Source: Sediminibacillus terrae (GTDB lineage: Bacteria > Bacillota > Bacilli > Bacillales > Amphibacillaceae). Taken from it: DNA of 64,000 bases. Positions 1 through 8,544 of this stretch are shown here, piece after piece. The notes beneath the pieces are model-generated. The model saw only the letters and a program-made list of their open reading frames with translations. It was not told the origin of the DNA and ran no database searches. How positions within the stretch are numbered: the stretch's first letter is position 1; each line of letters opens with the position of its first letter. Location: contig NZ_VZDQ01000021.1 of NCBI RefSeq assembly GCF_009602435.1, positions 124,001 through 188,000 on the forward strand. Reading direction: 5' to 3'. Both the position numbers and the translations under genes were made by a program.

Positions 1-284
1 CATCGAGCATCGTTGGGTTAATTTCGGAAATCAACTGGGAACCTACAGATGAAAATCCTTATAAAATCTCCCTTTATATGAATGACGGCTATGAGGTTGA
101 AGGAACGATTCGCAACTTTTCAGCGAAAATGAAGGCCTATCCTTCGATAGTGGCTCAGTTGGAGCCTGGAAGTGAGGGAGTCATTCACATCGGTGTGGGA
201 GCTTACTTTGAATCCTATCAAAAAGAGGAAGAAGAGGGAGATCAGGCAACAGAAGAAGGTGATCAGGATGAAGCTGAGGGGTAG
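1..284 (+). CDS. divIB: Cell-division protein DivIB/FtsQ, C-terminal part
   Basis: The 5' end lies outside the window; the open frame runs from base 3 to the TAG at 282-284. The visible about 93 residues match the end of the DivIB beta domain, with an SSIVGLISEIN start, a YMNDGYEV strand and a YPSIVAQLEPGSEGVIHI segment, followed by a very acidic tail. DivIB is a bitopic membrane protein whose external POTRA and beta domains join the DivIC/FtsL complex of the divisome at the septum. Position directly before two DUF881 genes, sbp and ftsAZ is the usual Bacillus order. Its end overlaps the start of the next gene by 17 bases. Confidence 0.9.
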   Translation, partial: SSIVGLISEINWEPTDENPYKISLYMNDGYEVEGTIRNFSAKMKAYPSIVAQLEPGSEGVIHIGVGAYFESYQKEEEEGDQATEEGDQDEAEG

Positions 285-972
285 ACATGTCGTTCTGTCA
301 TTGGTTTTGCTTGTTTCCGGTTTCTTAGTAGCCATCAGTTACGAACACACCAAACAAGAATCGAAAGTAGTACAAGTCAATGATCAGGAGTGGGAAAAAG
401 ATTATTACTACCGGCAGCAGCTGATCAATCTCGAAGAAAAGAACCGAGAATTGAAAAAAGATTTGGAAAGCAAACGAAAAGAAATACAAAATCTTGAGGA
501 AGAATTAGGGGGACAGACCGAAACAATCGATAATTTTGTCGATCGTAAATTGGAATTACAAATGATTACCGGAGAGTTGCCTGTGACCGGAAAAGGTGTC
601 CAGATAACTTTGAGCGACGCCGATTATGTACCTTCAGAAGAAAATGCGAATCAATATATTGTCCATGAACGTCACATTCATCGCGTAGTGAACGAATTAC
701 TTAGTGCAGGAGCGGAAGCAGTTTCTATAAATGGCCAACGCGTGTTTAGGGACAGTTATATAAATTGTGTTGGACCGGTTATCTCTGTTGATGGGGTTAC
801 CCATCCGGCTCCTTTTTCCATTTCGGCGATCGGAGACCAGGAAGTCATGTACTCGAGCATTAACTTAACCGATGGACTCGTAGATGAATTGGTCAGTGAC
901 AATATTGAAGTAGAAATGGAAAAGATGGAAGATATCCAGATGAGTGCCAGAGTCGACCAGGAAAGGGGATAG
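268..972 (+). CDS. ylxW: DUF881 family protein, YlxW-like
   Basis: A protein of 234 residues with an N-terminal membrane anchor (about residues 7-24), a charged coiled coil (about 40-85) and a DUF881 domain in the rest. An ATG at 268 preceded by AAGGTGAT is preferred over an in-frame ATG at 172 that lies inside divIB. DUF881 proteins sit between divIB and sbp in Bacillus; their biochemical role is not settled. The anchor and coiled coil suggest an extracytoplasmic scaffold near the divisome (inference). It is followed after 2 bases by a paralogue of the same family. Confidence 0.85.
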   Translation: MKLRGRHVVLSLVLLVSGFLVAISYEHTKQESKVVQVNDQEWEKDYYYRQQLINLEEKNRELKKDLESKRKEIQNLEEELGGQTETIDNFVDRKLELQMITGELPVTGKGVQITLSDADYVPSEENANQYIVHERHIHRVVNELLSAGAEAVSINGQRVFRDSYINCVGPVISVDGVTHPAPFSISAIGDQEVMYSSINLTDGLVDELVSDNIEVEMEKMEDIQMSARVDQERG

Positions 973-974
973 CA

Positions 975-1688
975 GTGAAAATCAAACAGAAAGTAATCAT
1001 CTCCCTTGTTTTTGGCCTGATTGGGCTTATGGTAGCTATACAATTTCAAACAAACAGAGAACCCGACGAGCGGGACACTAGAGATCTATGGGAAATTAGG
1101 TCCCAGTTGCAGGAAGAACAGAAATTCCAGCAGAATCTGTATCAACAAATCAGAGATGCGGAACAGACGATCGATCAGTATGAAGAAACATCAGAATCCG
1201 AAAAGGTTCAGACGCTGAAGGATTCATTGGAAAAATTGAGGAGCAAGGCTGGATTGACGGATTTACAGCAGCCAGGAATCGTCATCGATATTTCTCCCCT
1301 TTTCGTTGAAAACGAGAATGGGCAACCATACCCTTCCATTGCTCCGGATCTGCTCAACCGTCTTATCAATGAGCTGAACACATACGGGGCGACAGACATT
1401 CAAATAGCGAATGAACGGATTGTCGATATAACACCGGTACGTTCGGTCAATGGAGAGACATATGTCAATAACCATCCATTGCCCTCGGTCCCGCTGAAGA
1501 TAAAAGTGTTGGCGACCAATCCCGAAAGACTTAAGGACTATATGGAAGTCAGCCAATCAAAGGACGACTTTGCCATAGAAAATCTCGATATGGAATTCAC
1601 CTATGAAGAAAAGGTCAACTTAACTGGATATCAAGGACCTGTTCAAATTAATTCTATGCAAGTTTTGGAAGAGGCGGGTGAAGAATAA
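975..1688 (+). CDS. ylxX: DUF881 family protein, YlxX-like
   Basis: Second DUF881 protein, 237 residues, starting at a GTG behind GAAAGGGG. It repeats the architecture of its neighbour: a signal-anchor helix at about residues 5-22, a glutamine/glutamate-rich coiled coil at about 35-85, then the DUF881 fold with the typical PGIVIDIS strand. It is translationally packed between the upstream paralogue and sbp, whose ATG directly follows this stop codon. The tandem pair looks like an old duplication. Function unknown; the neighbourhood suggests division or cell-envelope work. Confidence 0.85.
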   Translation: MKIKQKVIISLVFGLIGLMVAIQFQTNREPDERDTRDLWEIRSQLQEEQKFQQNLYQQIRDAEQTIDQYEETSESEKVQTLKDSLEKLRSKAGLTDLQQPGIVIDISPLFVENENGQPYPSIAPDLLNRLINELNTYGATDIQIANERIVDITPVRSVNGETYVNNHPLPSVPLKIKVLATNPERLKDYMEVSQSKDDFAIENLDMEFTYEEKVNLTGYQGPVQINSMQVLEEAGEE

Positions 1689-2057
1689 ATGTGGCTTCCT
1701 ATTTTATTTTTAATCATCGGGGTAGGATTGGGGTTGCTTACGGATATCCGCATTCCTGACGTATATGCGGATTATTTATCGATTGCCGTACTTGCTGCTT
1801 TTGATACCTTGTTCGGCGGAATAAGAGCCTACTTGGAGGAAAAATTCGATGAAAAAGTTTTTTTGAGCGGTTTCTTTTTCAATGTATTGCTCGCTGCGCT
1901 TCTTGCATTCATAGGTGTACAGCTGGGCATTGATTTATACTTGGCTGCCGTTTTTGCATTCGGAGTCCGGTTGTTTCAAAATATCGCAGCAATCAGACGA
2001 TATGTCATCGATAAAAAGTATATTTCAAAGAAATTGGCCAAGTGGCGGAGAAATTAA
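1689..2057 (+). CDS. sbp: Small basic protein Sbp (DUF1290)
   Basis: A hydrophobic protein of 122 residues with three or four predicted membrane helices (about residues 2-20, 25-45, 55-75, 78-98) and a basic C-terminal tail (RRYVIDKKYISKKLAKWRRN). It matches the DUF1290/Sbp family found just upstream of ftsA in Bacilli. The start ATG follows the previous stop without a gap, so translational coupling is likely. The gene ends the divIB-ylxW-ylxX unit; about 300 bases without a gene follow before ftsA. In that gap I see AT-rich DNA with a TTGACA at 2166-2171 but no convincing -10. Confidence 0.85.
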   Translation: MWLPILFLIIGVGLGLLTDIRIPDVYADYLSIAVLAAFDTLFGGIRAYLEEKFDEKVFLSGFFFNVLLAALLAFIGVQLGIDLYLAAVFAFGVRLFQNIAAIRRYVIDKKYISKKLAKWRRN

Positions 2058-2356
2058 CAGGAATTCGCTGCAGTTTGTAGAATAGGATAGTAGTTATATG
2101 GGTTTATATCCTCGATGGAATGGGAATATAGGCTAAGTTGGCTATCTGTTTGTTTGGCTGCCGCTTTGACAAGCTTATTTTTAAAATTATTGCTGATTTT
2201 TATTGCTTACAGTCGCCAGATAGCTTAAAATTTCCATATACTTTACTGTCAAGAAATGTTTTACTTAATAGGAGAGCTTATTTTCTTTGTAAAAAATAAA
2301 AATGTTCGATAAGATGTGAACTATTCAAAATGTTTTAGACTGGGAGGTGCCTTTCT

Positions 2357-3640
2357 TTGAACAACAGTGAAATACTAGTCAGCCTGGATATAGGTACATC
2401 GAAAATCAAAGTGATAATAGGGGAAGTGCTTAACGATTCTTTGAATATAATTGGTGTCGGTACAGCAGCTTCCAATGGAATGAAAAAAGGTGCCATCGTC
2501 GATATAGATCAAACGGTGCAATCGATTAAAACGGCTGTTGAACAGGCAGAACGAATGGTAGATATGCATATTGACCGGGTCGTCGTCGGCATAAATGGCA
2601 ACCATATTCAATTGCAGCCATGTCATGGAGTGGTGGCAGTTTCGAGTGAAAACAGGGAAATAGGCAATGAGGATATCGGCAGGGTGATTGACGCGGCACA
2701 AGTGATTTCGATCCCTCCGGAGAGGGAGATCATAGATGTAGTACCGAAGCAGTTCATCGTAGATGGGCTGGATGAAATAAATGATCCGCGGGGAATGATA
2801 GGAGTCAGGCTGGAAATGGAAGGAACTATCATTACTTGCTCAAGGACTTTATTACATAATATTTTGAAATGTGTTGAAAGAGCCAACCTTGAAGTGCTCG
2901 ATATTTGTCTGCAGCCATTGGCTGCCGGTTCCATCGCACTATCCAAAGATGAAAAGAATCTGGGAGTGGCATTGATTGATGTAGGAGGCGGAAGTACAAC
3001 GGTTTCCGTATTTGAAAATGACCACTTAGCAGCCACCAGTGTCATTGCTTTGGGCGGAGACAATATAACCAAGGATTTGTCGATTGGGCTTCGTACTTCA
3101 TCTGAGGAAGCCGAACAAATCAAACTGGATTATGGACATGCTTTTTTTGATGATGCACGGGAAGAGGAAACGTTCGATACAACCATAATCGGCAGCAATC
3201 AAAAACAAACATTTAATCAACTGCAGATTTCTGATATGATTGAAGCTAGATTAGAAGAAATTTATGCTTATGCTGAAAGAGAAATAAGAAAAATGGGTTA
3301 CAGGGAGTTGGCAGGCGGCTATGTACTTACCGGTGGAACAATCAGCATTCCAGGTGCATTGGAACTTGCCCAGGATGTATACCAATCCAACGTCCGCATT
3401 GCTATACCGGATTACATAGGTGTCAGAGAATCACAATTCACCTGTGGCGTAGGTATCTTGAAGTTTGCATACAACAATGCGAAAATACAAGGAAAAGAGA
3501 TTTCAGCTTCTGTACAGCCAGCTGAACAGGATTTACCTAAACAAACGAAACAGAAACGGGCAGCAAATCAAAAGGATACATCGTCTAACAAGAAAAAAGA
3601 ATCCGGAATCGCTAATCTGTTTAAATACTTCTTTGATTAA
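2357..3640 (+). CDS. ftsA: Cell-division protein FtsA
   Basis: FtsA is the actin-like protein that tethers FtsZ filaments to the membrane and recruits later divisome proteins. The 427-residue product has the ATPase signatures of the family: the phosphate-1 segment SLDIGTSKIKV near the N-terminus, a second DVGGGSTT motif at about residue 210, and the C-terminal amphipathic membrane-targeting helix (IANLFKYFF). A TTG start is supported by GGGAGGT eight bases upstream. It precedes ftsZ by 69 bases, as in B. subtilis. A basic, glutamine-rich linker occupies about residues 385-412. Confidence 0.97.
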   Translation: MNNSEILVSLDIGTSKIKVIIGEVLNDSLNIIGVGTAASNGMKKGAIVDIDQTVQSIKTAVEQAERMVDMHIDRVVVGINGNHIQLQPCHGVVAVSSENREIGNEDIGRVIDAAQVISIPPEREIIDVVPKQFIVDGLDEINDPRGMIGVRLEMEGTIITCSRTLLHNILKCVERANLEVLDICLQPLAAGSIALSKDEKNLGVALIDVGGGSTTVSVFENDHLAATSVIALGGDNITKDLSIGLRTSSEEAEQIKLDYGHAFFDDAREEETFDTTIIGSNQKQTFNQLQISDMIEARLEEIYAYAEREIRKMGYRELAGGYVLTGGTISIPGALELAQDVYQSNVRIAIPDYIGVRESQFTCGVGILKFAYNNAKIQGKEISASVQPAEQDLPKQTKQKRAANQKDTSSNKKKESGIANLFKYFFD

Positions 3641-3709
3641 ACAAGCGTTCCCTTACAGAATCTATAACTTCGATGAATCTTGTAATCTTGCAAATTAGGA
3701 GGAACGAAA

Positions 3710-4846
3710 ATGTTAGAGTTTGATACAAATATGGACCAGCTTGCAACGATTAAAGTAATCGGTGTAGGCGGCGGCGGAAGCAACGCGGTCAATCGTATGA
3801 TCGAGCATGGAGTTGAAGGTGTAGAATTCATCGCTGTCAACACGGATGCCCAGGCGTTGAATTTGTCAAAAGCAGAAGTGAAGATGCAAATAGGATCAAA
3901 ATTGACACGTGGACTGGGAGCAGGTGCCAATCCAGAAGTAGGCAGAAAGGCAGCAGAGGAAAGCAAGGAACAGTTAGAAGAAGTCCTTCAAGGCGCTGAC
4001 ATGGTGTTTGTCACTGCTGGTATGGGCGGCGGAACCGGAACGGGAGCAGCCCCTGTTATTGCACAGGTTGCTAAGGAAATCGGTGCCTTGACTGTCGGAG
4101 TTGTGACCCGGCCGTTCAGTTTTGAGGGCCGGAGACGTTCTACACAGGCAGTAAGCGGAATAGACGCACTGAAAAGCAACGTCGATACCTTGATTGTGAT
4201 TCCAAACGACCGTTTATTGGAAATTGTCGACAAGAATACCCCGATGCTTGAAGCATTCCGCGAAGCAGACAATGTCCTTCGCCAAGGTGTTCAAGGGATT
4301 TCCGACTTAATTGCCAAGCCGGGCTTGATTAACGTTGACTTTGCCGATGTCAAAACTATCATGTATGACAAAGGTTCTGCATTGATGGGAATCGGTGTGG
4401 CAACAGGGGAAAATAGAGCGACTGAGGCAGCGAAAAAGGCCATTTCTTCTCCGCTGCTCGAGACTTCTATTGATGGTGCGCACGGTGTACTCATGAACAT
4501 TACCGGTGGAGCTAATTTAAGCTTGTATGAAGTACAAGAAGCGGCAGACCTAGTGACTTCAGCTGCCGACCAGGAAGTTAATGTTATTTTCGGCTCGGTG
4601 ATCAATGAGGATCTTAAAGATGAAATCGTGGTAACAGTTATTGCGACTGGTTTTGATGAATCGCAATTGAAATCCAACCAACCCAAACAACGTCCTGCGG
4701 TAAGCAACCAAACACAGACTGCCGGCGGAGAAAAACGTAAAGAAGAACCACGACGTGAAACTCCTGTACAAGGACAGCAGGTAAAACAAGAAGAGGATAC
4801 TCTCGATATCCCTACATTTTTACGGAATAGAAACCGCAGAAGATAA
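3710..4846 (+). CDS. ftsZ: Cell-division GTPase FtsZ
   Basis: Tubulin-like GTPase that forms the cytokinetic ring. The 378-residue protein shows [13 protein letters not shown] at the N-terminus, the tubulin signature [10 protein letters not shown] at about residues 105-114, and the T7 synergy loop [12 protein letters not shown] disordered charged linker (about 318-362) is followed by the conserved C-terminal peptide DIPTFLRNR, which binds FtsA, SepF and EzrA-type partners, and a basic end. AGGAGG precedes the ATG. A strong terminator follows. Genes sometimes found between ftsZ and spoIIGA (such as bpr in B. subtilis) are not present. Confidence 0.98.
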   Translation: MLEFDTNMDQLATIKVIGVGGGGSNAVNRMIEHGVEGVEFIAVNTDAQALNLSKAEVKMQIGSKLTRGLGAGANPEVGRKAAEESKEQLEEVLQGADMVFVTAGMGGGTGTGAAPVIAQVAKEIGALTVGVVTRPFSFEGRRRSTQAVSGIDALKSNVDTLIVIPNDRLLEIVDKNTPMLEAFREADNVLRQGVQGISDLIAKPGLINVDFADVKTIMYDKGSALMGIGVATGENRATEAAKKAISSPLLETSIDGAHGVLMNITGGANLSLYEVQEAADLVTSAADQEVNVIFGSVINEDLKDEIVVTVIATGFDESQLKSNQPKQRPAVSNQTQTAGGEKRKEEPRRETPVQGQQVKQEEDTLDIPTFLRNRNRRR

Positions 4847-4855
4847 AGTTCTGCA

Positions 4856-4890
4856 AAAACCCTTCAAGTTAAATGCTTGAAGGGTTTTTT
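4856..4890 (+). terminator. Intrinsic terminator after ftsZ
   Basis: An inverted repeat (CCTTCAAG / CTTGAAGG, flanked by A-tract and T-tract) with a 7-base loop is followed by six T residues directly downstream of ftsZ. Confidence 0.9.
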
Positions 4891-5046
4891 GTTTATGGAA
4901 CAAACGATTCTGTACTGAATGTCGCGATGCTCTCTGAGGTCTGGATAAAATGCGTTTTATGAAGAGGCGGCGGGATGAAAAGCATATCCTTGCATCCGTT
5001 TGGCAGAGAAAGGAAAACAAATTCTTACTGTTTTATCAAGAAAACA

Positions 5047-5134
5047 TTTTGACAAAATCACTGATAAACTCTGAAAATAAGTTGTTTTAATGGTTCAAGA
5101 AATGACAGACTTCTATTTTCCAGTTCGTTATACT
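5047..5134 (+). promoter_or_regulatory. Probable Spo0A-activated spoIIG promoter
   Basis: A consensus -10 TATACT lies at 5129-5134 and a -35-like ATGACA at 5102-5107, giving an abnormally long 21-base spacer. The B. subtilis spoIIG promoter is known for a similar long spacer and for needing Spo0A-P. Upstream, TTTGACAA at 5048-5055 reads TTGTCAAA on the other strand, one mismatch from the 0A box TTGTCGAA. The spacing and position support a Spo0A-dependent sigma-A promoter, but this is read by eye. Confidence 0.5.
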
Positions 5135-5175
5135 TGCTACAAGTCCTGATTGGTAGATTGAAAGGAAGAGTGAAC

Positions 5176-6096
5176 GTGACAATCTATTTAGATGCTGTCT
5201 GGCTTTTGAACTTTCTGTTGGATTGGATGATTTTAATCCTAACCCATTATATAGCCAAAAATCCCCGGAACCGGTTACGGCTCGTTATAGGTGCTTTTGT
5301 CGCTTCCTTGCTTGTACCACTAACTATTTTTTATCCAGAGTCTTTTTTTACTGCTTGGTGGGGCAAAGGACTTTATTCCCTGTTGATCGTTTGGACAGCG
5401 TTTGGATGGCACAATGCCAGGTCTTTTCGAACCAGCCTGGTATGGTTCTACTTCGTTTCCTTTATCCTTGGTGGCAGTTTGATGGCTCTTCACTTTTTGA
5501 TTGGGCAACAGGTACTGGCATCCTCAAGCGGAATGCTGACTTTCAAAACTGGTTTCGGAGATCAGGTCAGCTGGCTCTTTGTATTGATCGGTTTCCCTTG
5601 TGTCTGGTGGTTTACCAAGAACCGTATGGACAAGCACGCATTTGATAAACTGCAAATCGATCATCTCTTTCCTATCACTTTGACATTCCGTGGAAAAAGA
5701 GTATCGTCCACCGGTTACATGGATAGTGGAAATTCACTGGTAGACCCGGTGTCGAAGGAGCCGGTCATCATTTGCGAACAGTCCATATTACTTCAATGGT
5801 TTAGTGAAGAAGAACTTGCTGCGTTTCGGGATGTGCAGGAAAATCTGCAATTGGAGAAGCTTCCAGAGGTTTGGTCGGACAAATTACGCCTGGTTCCATA
5901 TCAGGGAGTCGGCGGCAGGAGTACATTCATGCTTGTTTTCAGGCCGGACTTGATTGATACCTATTACCGGGATAAGCAAATTGTCACAAGCAGGATACTT
6001 ATCGGCATGCAGTTTGGAAGCCTTGCGACAGATGGCAGTTATCACTGTCTCCTGCATCCGGGCATTCTTAAATATTCTACAGCGACATCTGCTTAA
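5176..6096 (+). CDS. spoIIGA: Sigma-E processing peptidase SpoIIGA
   Basis: Membrane-embedded aspartic protease that removes the pro-peptide of sigma-E in the mother cell after activation by SpoIIR. The 306-residue product has five N-terminal membrane helices (about residues 5-140) and a C-terminal protease half with the active-site motif DSGNSLVDP, its Asp at residue 183. A GTG at 5176 preceded by AAAGGAAGAG gives the family N-terminus ([16 protein letters not shown]); earlier in-frame starts would add a non-conserved stretch. It is followed after 25 bases by its substrate gene sigE, the classic spoIIG operon. Confidence 0.95.
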   Translation: MTIYLDAVWLLNFLLDWMILILTHYIAKNPRNRLRLVIGAFVASLLVPLTIFYPESFFTAWWGKGLYSLLIVWTAFGWHNARSFRTSLVWFYFVSFILGGSLMALHFLIGQQVLASSSGMLTFKTGFGDQVSWLFVLIGFPCVWWFTKNRMDKHAFDKLQIDHLFPITLTFRGKRVSSTGYMDSGNSLVDPVSKEPVIICEQSILLQWFSEEELAAFRDVQENLQLEKLPEVWSDKLRLVPYQGVGGRSTFMLVFRPDLIDTYYRDKQIVTSRILIGMQFGSLATDGSYHCLLHPGILKYSTATSA

Positions 6097-6121
6097 ATAT
6101 CGCAAAAAGGAGAGGATACAG

Positions 6122-6841
6122 ATGGGGAAATGGAAGTTGAAACTGCAATTATGGTGGTATAAACTACTTATCAAACTGCGAGTGAAATCCAAAGAAATTT
6201 ACTATATTGGAGGCAATGAAGCATTGCCTCCTCCACTTAGCAAGGAAGAAGAACACGAGCTATTAAAGCGTCTGCCGGTCGGGGATAAGGCTGCAAGGGC
6301 GATGCTGATCGAACGGAACTTACGGCTTGTCGTTTATATTGCAAGGAAGTTTGAAAACACCGGAATCAACATCGAAGATTTGATCAGCATCGGGACCATC
6401 GGTTTGATAAAGGCCGTCAACACTTTCAATCCTGAAAAAAAGATAAAACTTGCTACATATGCTTCCCGCTGCATAGAAAATGAAATACTTATGTACTTGC
6501 GCCGGAACAATAAATTAAAAACGGAAATTTCCTTTGATGAACCGCTAAATATTGACTGGGATGGCAATGAGCTTTTGTTATCCGATGTCCTTGGAACAGA
6601 TGAGGATATCACCACCAAAGACTTGGATGCCAACGTAGACAAAAACTTACTTCGAAGCGCCCTGGAACAATTAAATGAACGTGAGAAACAAATCATGGAA
6701 TTGAGGTTTGGCCTGATAGGCGAAGAAGAAAAAACACAAAAAGATGTGGCCGACATGCTTGGGATATCCCAATCGTATATTTCCCGTCTGGAAAAGAAGA
6801 TTATCAGCAGGTTGAAGAAAGAATTTAATAAAATGGTCTGA
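6122..6841 (+). CDS. sigE: RNA polymerase sigma-E precursor (early mother cell)
   Basis: Sigma-70 family factor controlling early mother-cell transcription during sporulation. The 239-residue length equals that of B. subtilis pro-sigma-E. The amphipathic pro-sequence (about the first 27 residues, rich in Lys, Trp and Leu) ends just before the YYIGG segment where SpoIIGA cuts. Region 2 ([24 protein letters not shown] onward, quoted in part) and region 4 with a helix-turn-helix ([19 protein letters not shown]) are intact. The ATG at 6122 with AAAGGAGAGG upstream is chosen over in-frame starts inside spoIIGA. Confidence 0.97.
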   Translation: MGKWKLKLQLWWYKLLIKLRVKSKEIYYIGGNEALPPPLSKEEEHELLKRLPVGDKAARAMLIERNLRLVVYIARKFENTGINIEDLISIGTIGLIKAVNTFNPEKKIKLATYASRCIENEILMYLRRNNKLKTEISFDEPLNIDWDGNELLLSDVLGTDEDITTKDLDANVDKNLLRSALEQLNEREKQIMELRFGLIGEEEKTQKDVADMLGISQSYISRLEKKIISRLKKEFNKMV

Positions 6842-6898
6842 AGCTTTGGGGGGCGTTGAATTAAAACGCTCCTAGCAACTTTTGGGCGTTGGACGGAC

Positions 6899-6928
6899 TG
6901 CATAAAAATCCTCTCTGAGGAGATACTG
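6899..6928 (+). promoter_or_regulatory. Candidate sigma-F/sigma-G promoter of sigG
   Basis: TGCATA at 6899-6904 and GGAGATACTG at 6919-6928 fit the forespore sigma consensus (GYATA, then GGnnAnAnTn) with a 14-base spacer, 38 bases before the sigG ATG. In B. subtilis sigG is transcribed by sigma-F and then sigma-G. A GC-rich hairpin around 6849-6872, just after sigE, could reduce read-through. Confidence 0.6.
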
Positions 6929-6966
6929 TTCCATGAATAGCATCTCCAACAGGGAGGGTAAGGCAC

Positions 6967-7746
6967 ATGACAAGACATAAAGTAGAAATTTGCGGAGTAG
7001 ACACATCAACATTACCTGTTCTTAAAAATGATGAAATGCGGATTCTTTTCAAGAAAATGCAGGCAGGAGACCTTGCTGCAAGAGAAGAATTGGTAAACGG
7101 CAATTTACGGTTGGTCTTAAGCGTCATCCAACGGTTCAATAATCGTGGTGAATATGGAGATGACTTGTTTCAAGTGGGCTGCATCGGCTTGATGAAGTCC
7201 ATCGATAACTTCGACCTCGGCCAAAATGTGAAATTTTCAACTTACGCAGTACCGATGATAATCGGTGAAATTAGAAGATACTTAAGAGACAATAACCCGA
7301 TCAGGGTTTCAAGGTCTTTGCGCGATATAGCTTATAAAGCGCTGCAAGTAAGAGAAAAACTGATCAGCAAAACCTCTAAAGAACCAACACCTATGGAGAT
7401 TGCCGAAGAAATGGGGATTTCACACTCGGAAATTGTTTTTGCGATGGATGCCATCCAGGATCCAGTCTCCTTGTTCGAGCCGATTTATAATGATGGCGGC
7501 GATCCAATCTTTGTGATGGATCAATTAAGTGATAATAAAGATAGGGATAGCACCTGGCTGGACAATCTTTCGTTGAAAGAAGGTATGCAACGGCTGAATG
7601 AAAGAGAAAAAATGATTCTGAACAAGCGCTTTTTCCAAGGGAAAACACAAATGGAGGTAGCAGAGGAAATCGGCATTTCTCAAGCCCAGGTTTCCCGCCT
7701 CGAGAAAGCTGCAATTCAAGAAATGAATAAAGAAATGTTTGAATGA
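6967..7746 (+). CDS. sigG: RNA polymerase sigma-G (late forespore)
   Basis: Forespore-specific sigma factor active after engulfment. The 259-residue product begins TRHKVEICGVDTSTLPVL, the N-terminal stretch typical of sigma-G and bound by anti-sigma factors. Region 2 (GNLRLVLSVIQRFNNRGEYGDDLFQ, in part), region 3 (EPTPMEIAEEMGIS) and region 4 (EVAEEIGISQAQVSRLEK) are all present. AGGGAGGGTA precedes the ATG. It lies downstream of sigE as in other bacilli but has its own forespore-type promoter signal and its own terminator. Confidence 0.97.
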   Translation: MTRHKVEICGVDTSTLPVLKNDEMRILFKKMQAGDLAAREELVNGNLRLVLSVIQRFNNRGEYGDDLFQVGCIGLMKSIDNFDLGQNVKFSTYAVPMIIGEIRRYLRDNNPIRVSRSLRDIAYKALQVREKLISKTSKEPTPMEIAEEMGISHSEIVFAMDAIQDPVSLFEPIYNDGGDPIFVMDQLSDNKDRDSTWLDNLSLKEGMQRLNEREKMILNKRFFQGKTQMEVAEEIGISQAQVSRLEKAAIQEMNKEMFE

Positions 7747-7794
7747 GCATTTCGGCCTTGTTAATTACTAGCTATAACTGACCCAGATATCGAG

Positions 7795-7833
7795 AAAATC
7801 ATCAGCAAACAGACAAACTGCTGATGATTTTTT
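7795..7833 (+). terminator. Intrinsic terminator after sigG
   Basis: A 13-bp stem (AAAATCATCAGCA / TGCTGATGATTTT) with an 11-base loop ends in a T run, 48 bases after the sigG stop. Confidence 0.9.
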
Positions 7834-7930
7834 GTTTGAGTTTTTAGCTTGTTTTGTCAGCTAAGGTTTTTGTATCAAGTTGTTCATCTTCTAAATAATA
7901 TGCTAATACACTGAACAGGAAGGTACCCCC

Positions 7931-8039
7931 TGGCAAAGGAAATACCTGAAAACCAGACAGGAGTAAAAATTTGGTGTGAACCGCGAGAGCGTTAGCCCGA
8001 GGAAGCTAATCACCTCCGGAATGTACAGGGTATTTCCGC
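7931..8039 (+). ncRNA. Candidate structured RNA between sigG and ylmC
   Basis: No gene is visible between the sigG terminator and ylmC (about 380 bases). Within it, GGAAATACC at 7938-7946 pairs with GGTATTTCC at 8029-8037 and continues with two further pairs past a bulged G, making an 11-bp closing helix. Inside, GGAG (7960-7963) can pair with CTCC (8014-8017). Two adjacent hairpins follow: CGC-GAGA-GCG (7982-7991, GNRA loop) and TTAGC/GCTAA (7992-8009, 8-base loop). This nested multi-branch layout resembles a folded RNA such as a leader or small RNA. I recognise no known riboswitch consensus. B. subtilis carries ylmA in this interval; no ylmA remnant is visible here. Confidence 0.4.
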
Positions 8040-8212
8040 TAGACTCAGTAGAAAAGAGGTAAAGATGGTCTGTTTGAATATAAAAGGATGGACAGCTGAT
8101 AATTTGCGGTTTGGTTTTAACATCTTTGAAAAAGAAGGGGACCAACTTGTCATTTTTTCCGAAAAACATGCCCTTTGTTTGCATATAGTGAATAGAAAAG
8201 GCAGGTGTAACC

Positions 8213-8479
8213 ATGATCACGCTTTCAGAACTGCAAATTAAAGATGTGATTGTTGTAGATGATGGCAAAAGGCTCGGAAATATCACCGATCTGGAAATCG
8301 ATGTAGATCGTGGCAGGATTACGTTTCTTGTAATCGGTTTGAAAGGAAAAATGATGGGGCTTTTCGGAAGGGAAGAAGAAGTAGTAATCCCGTGGGAAAG
8401 TATTGTTACGATCGGTTCGGATGTTATCCTTGTCAAAAAGCAGAAAGAACCCACCTTGTACACCGAAAAGAGTGAATAA
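8213..8479 (+). CDS. ylmC: PRC-barrel sporulation protein, YlmC/YmxH family
   Basis: An 88-residue protein of the PRC-barrel type: SELQIKDVIVVDDGKRLGNITDLEIDVDRG, quoted here only in outline, then a VIPWESIVTIGSDVILV strand near the end. YlmC/YmxH proteins are small, conserved in spore formers, and poorly characterised. The gene opens the ylm cluster upstream of pgeF, ylmE and sepF. The start ATG is preceded by AAAAGGCAGGTG. Sigma-E or sigma-K control of some family members is known from B. subtilis; I did not find a convincing promoter here. Confidence 0.85.
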   Translation: MITLSELQIKDVIVVDDGKRLGNITDLEIDVDRGRITFLVIGLKGKMMGLFGREEEVVIPWESIVTIGSDVILVKKQKEPTLYTEKSE

Positions 8480-8544
8480 TATCAAACATCAGCAAAAATT
8501 CTTGCAAATATGATAAAATGAATGAAAAAATAAGGAGGAGAATC

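Noticed and set aside
7972-7990. T-box-like GGTGTGAACCGCGAG string in the sigG-ylmC gap
   Set aside because: It differs from the T-box consensus GGTGGNACCGCG and is not followed by a terminator/antiterminator pair; ylmC is not an amino-acid gene.
8041-8075. Group I intron core-like AGAC...GTCT pairing
   Set aside because: The expected P3/P8 helices and other conserved core elements could not be found.
8065-8240. About 59-residue frame overlapping the start of ylmC
   Set aside because: It overlaps ylmC in another frame, has no family match and only a GAGGTAA too close to its ATG.
7903-8463. 186-residue open frame on the minus strand
   Set aside because: It runs antisense through the RNA candidate and ylmC, has no family resemblance and no ribosome-binding site.
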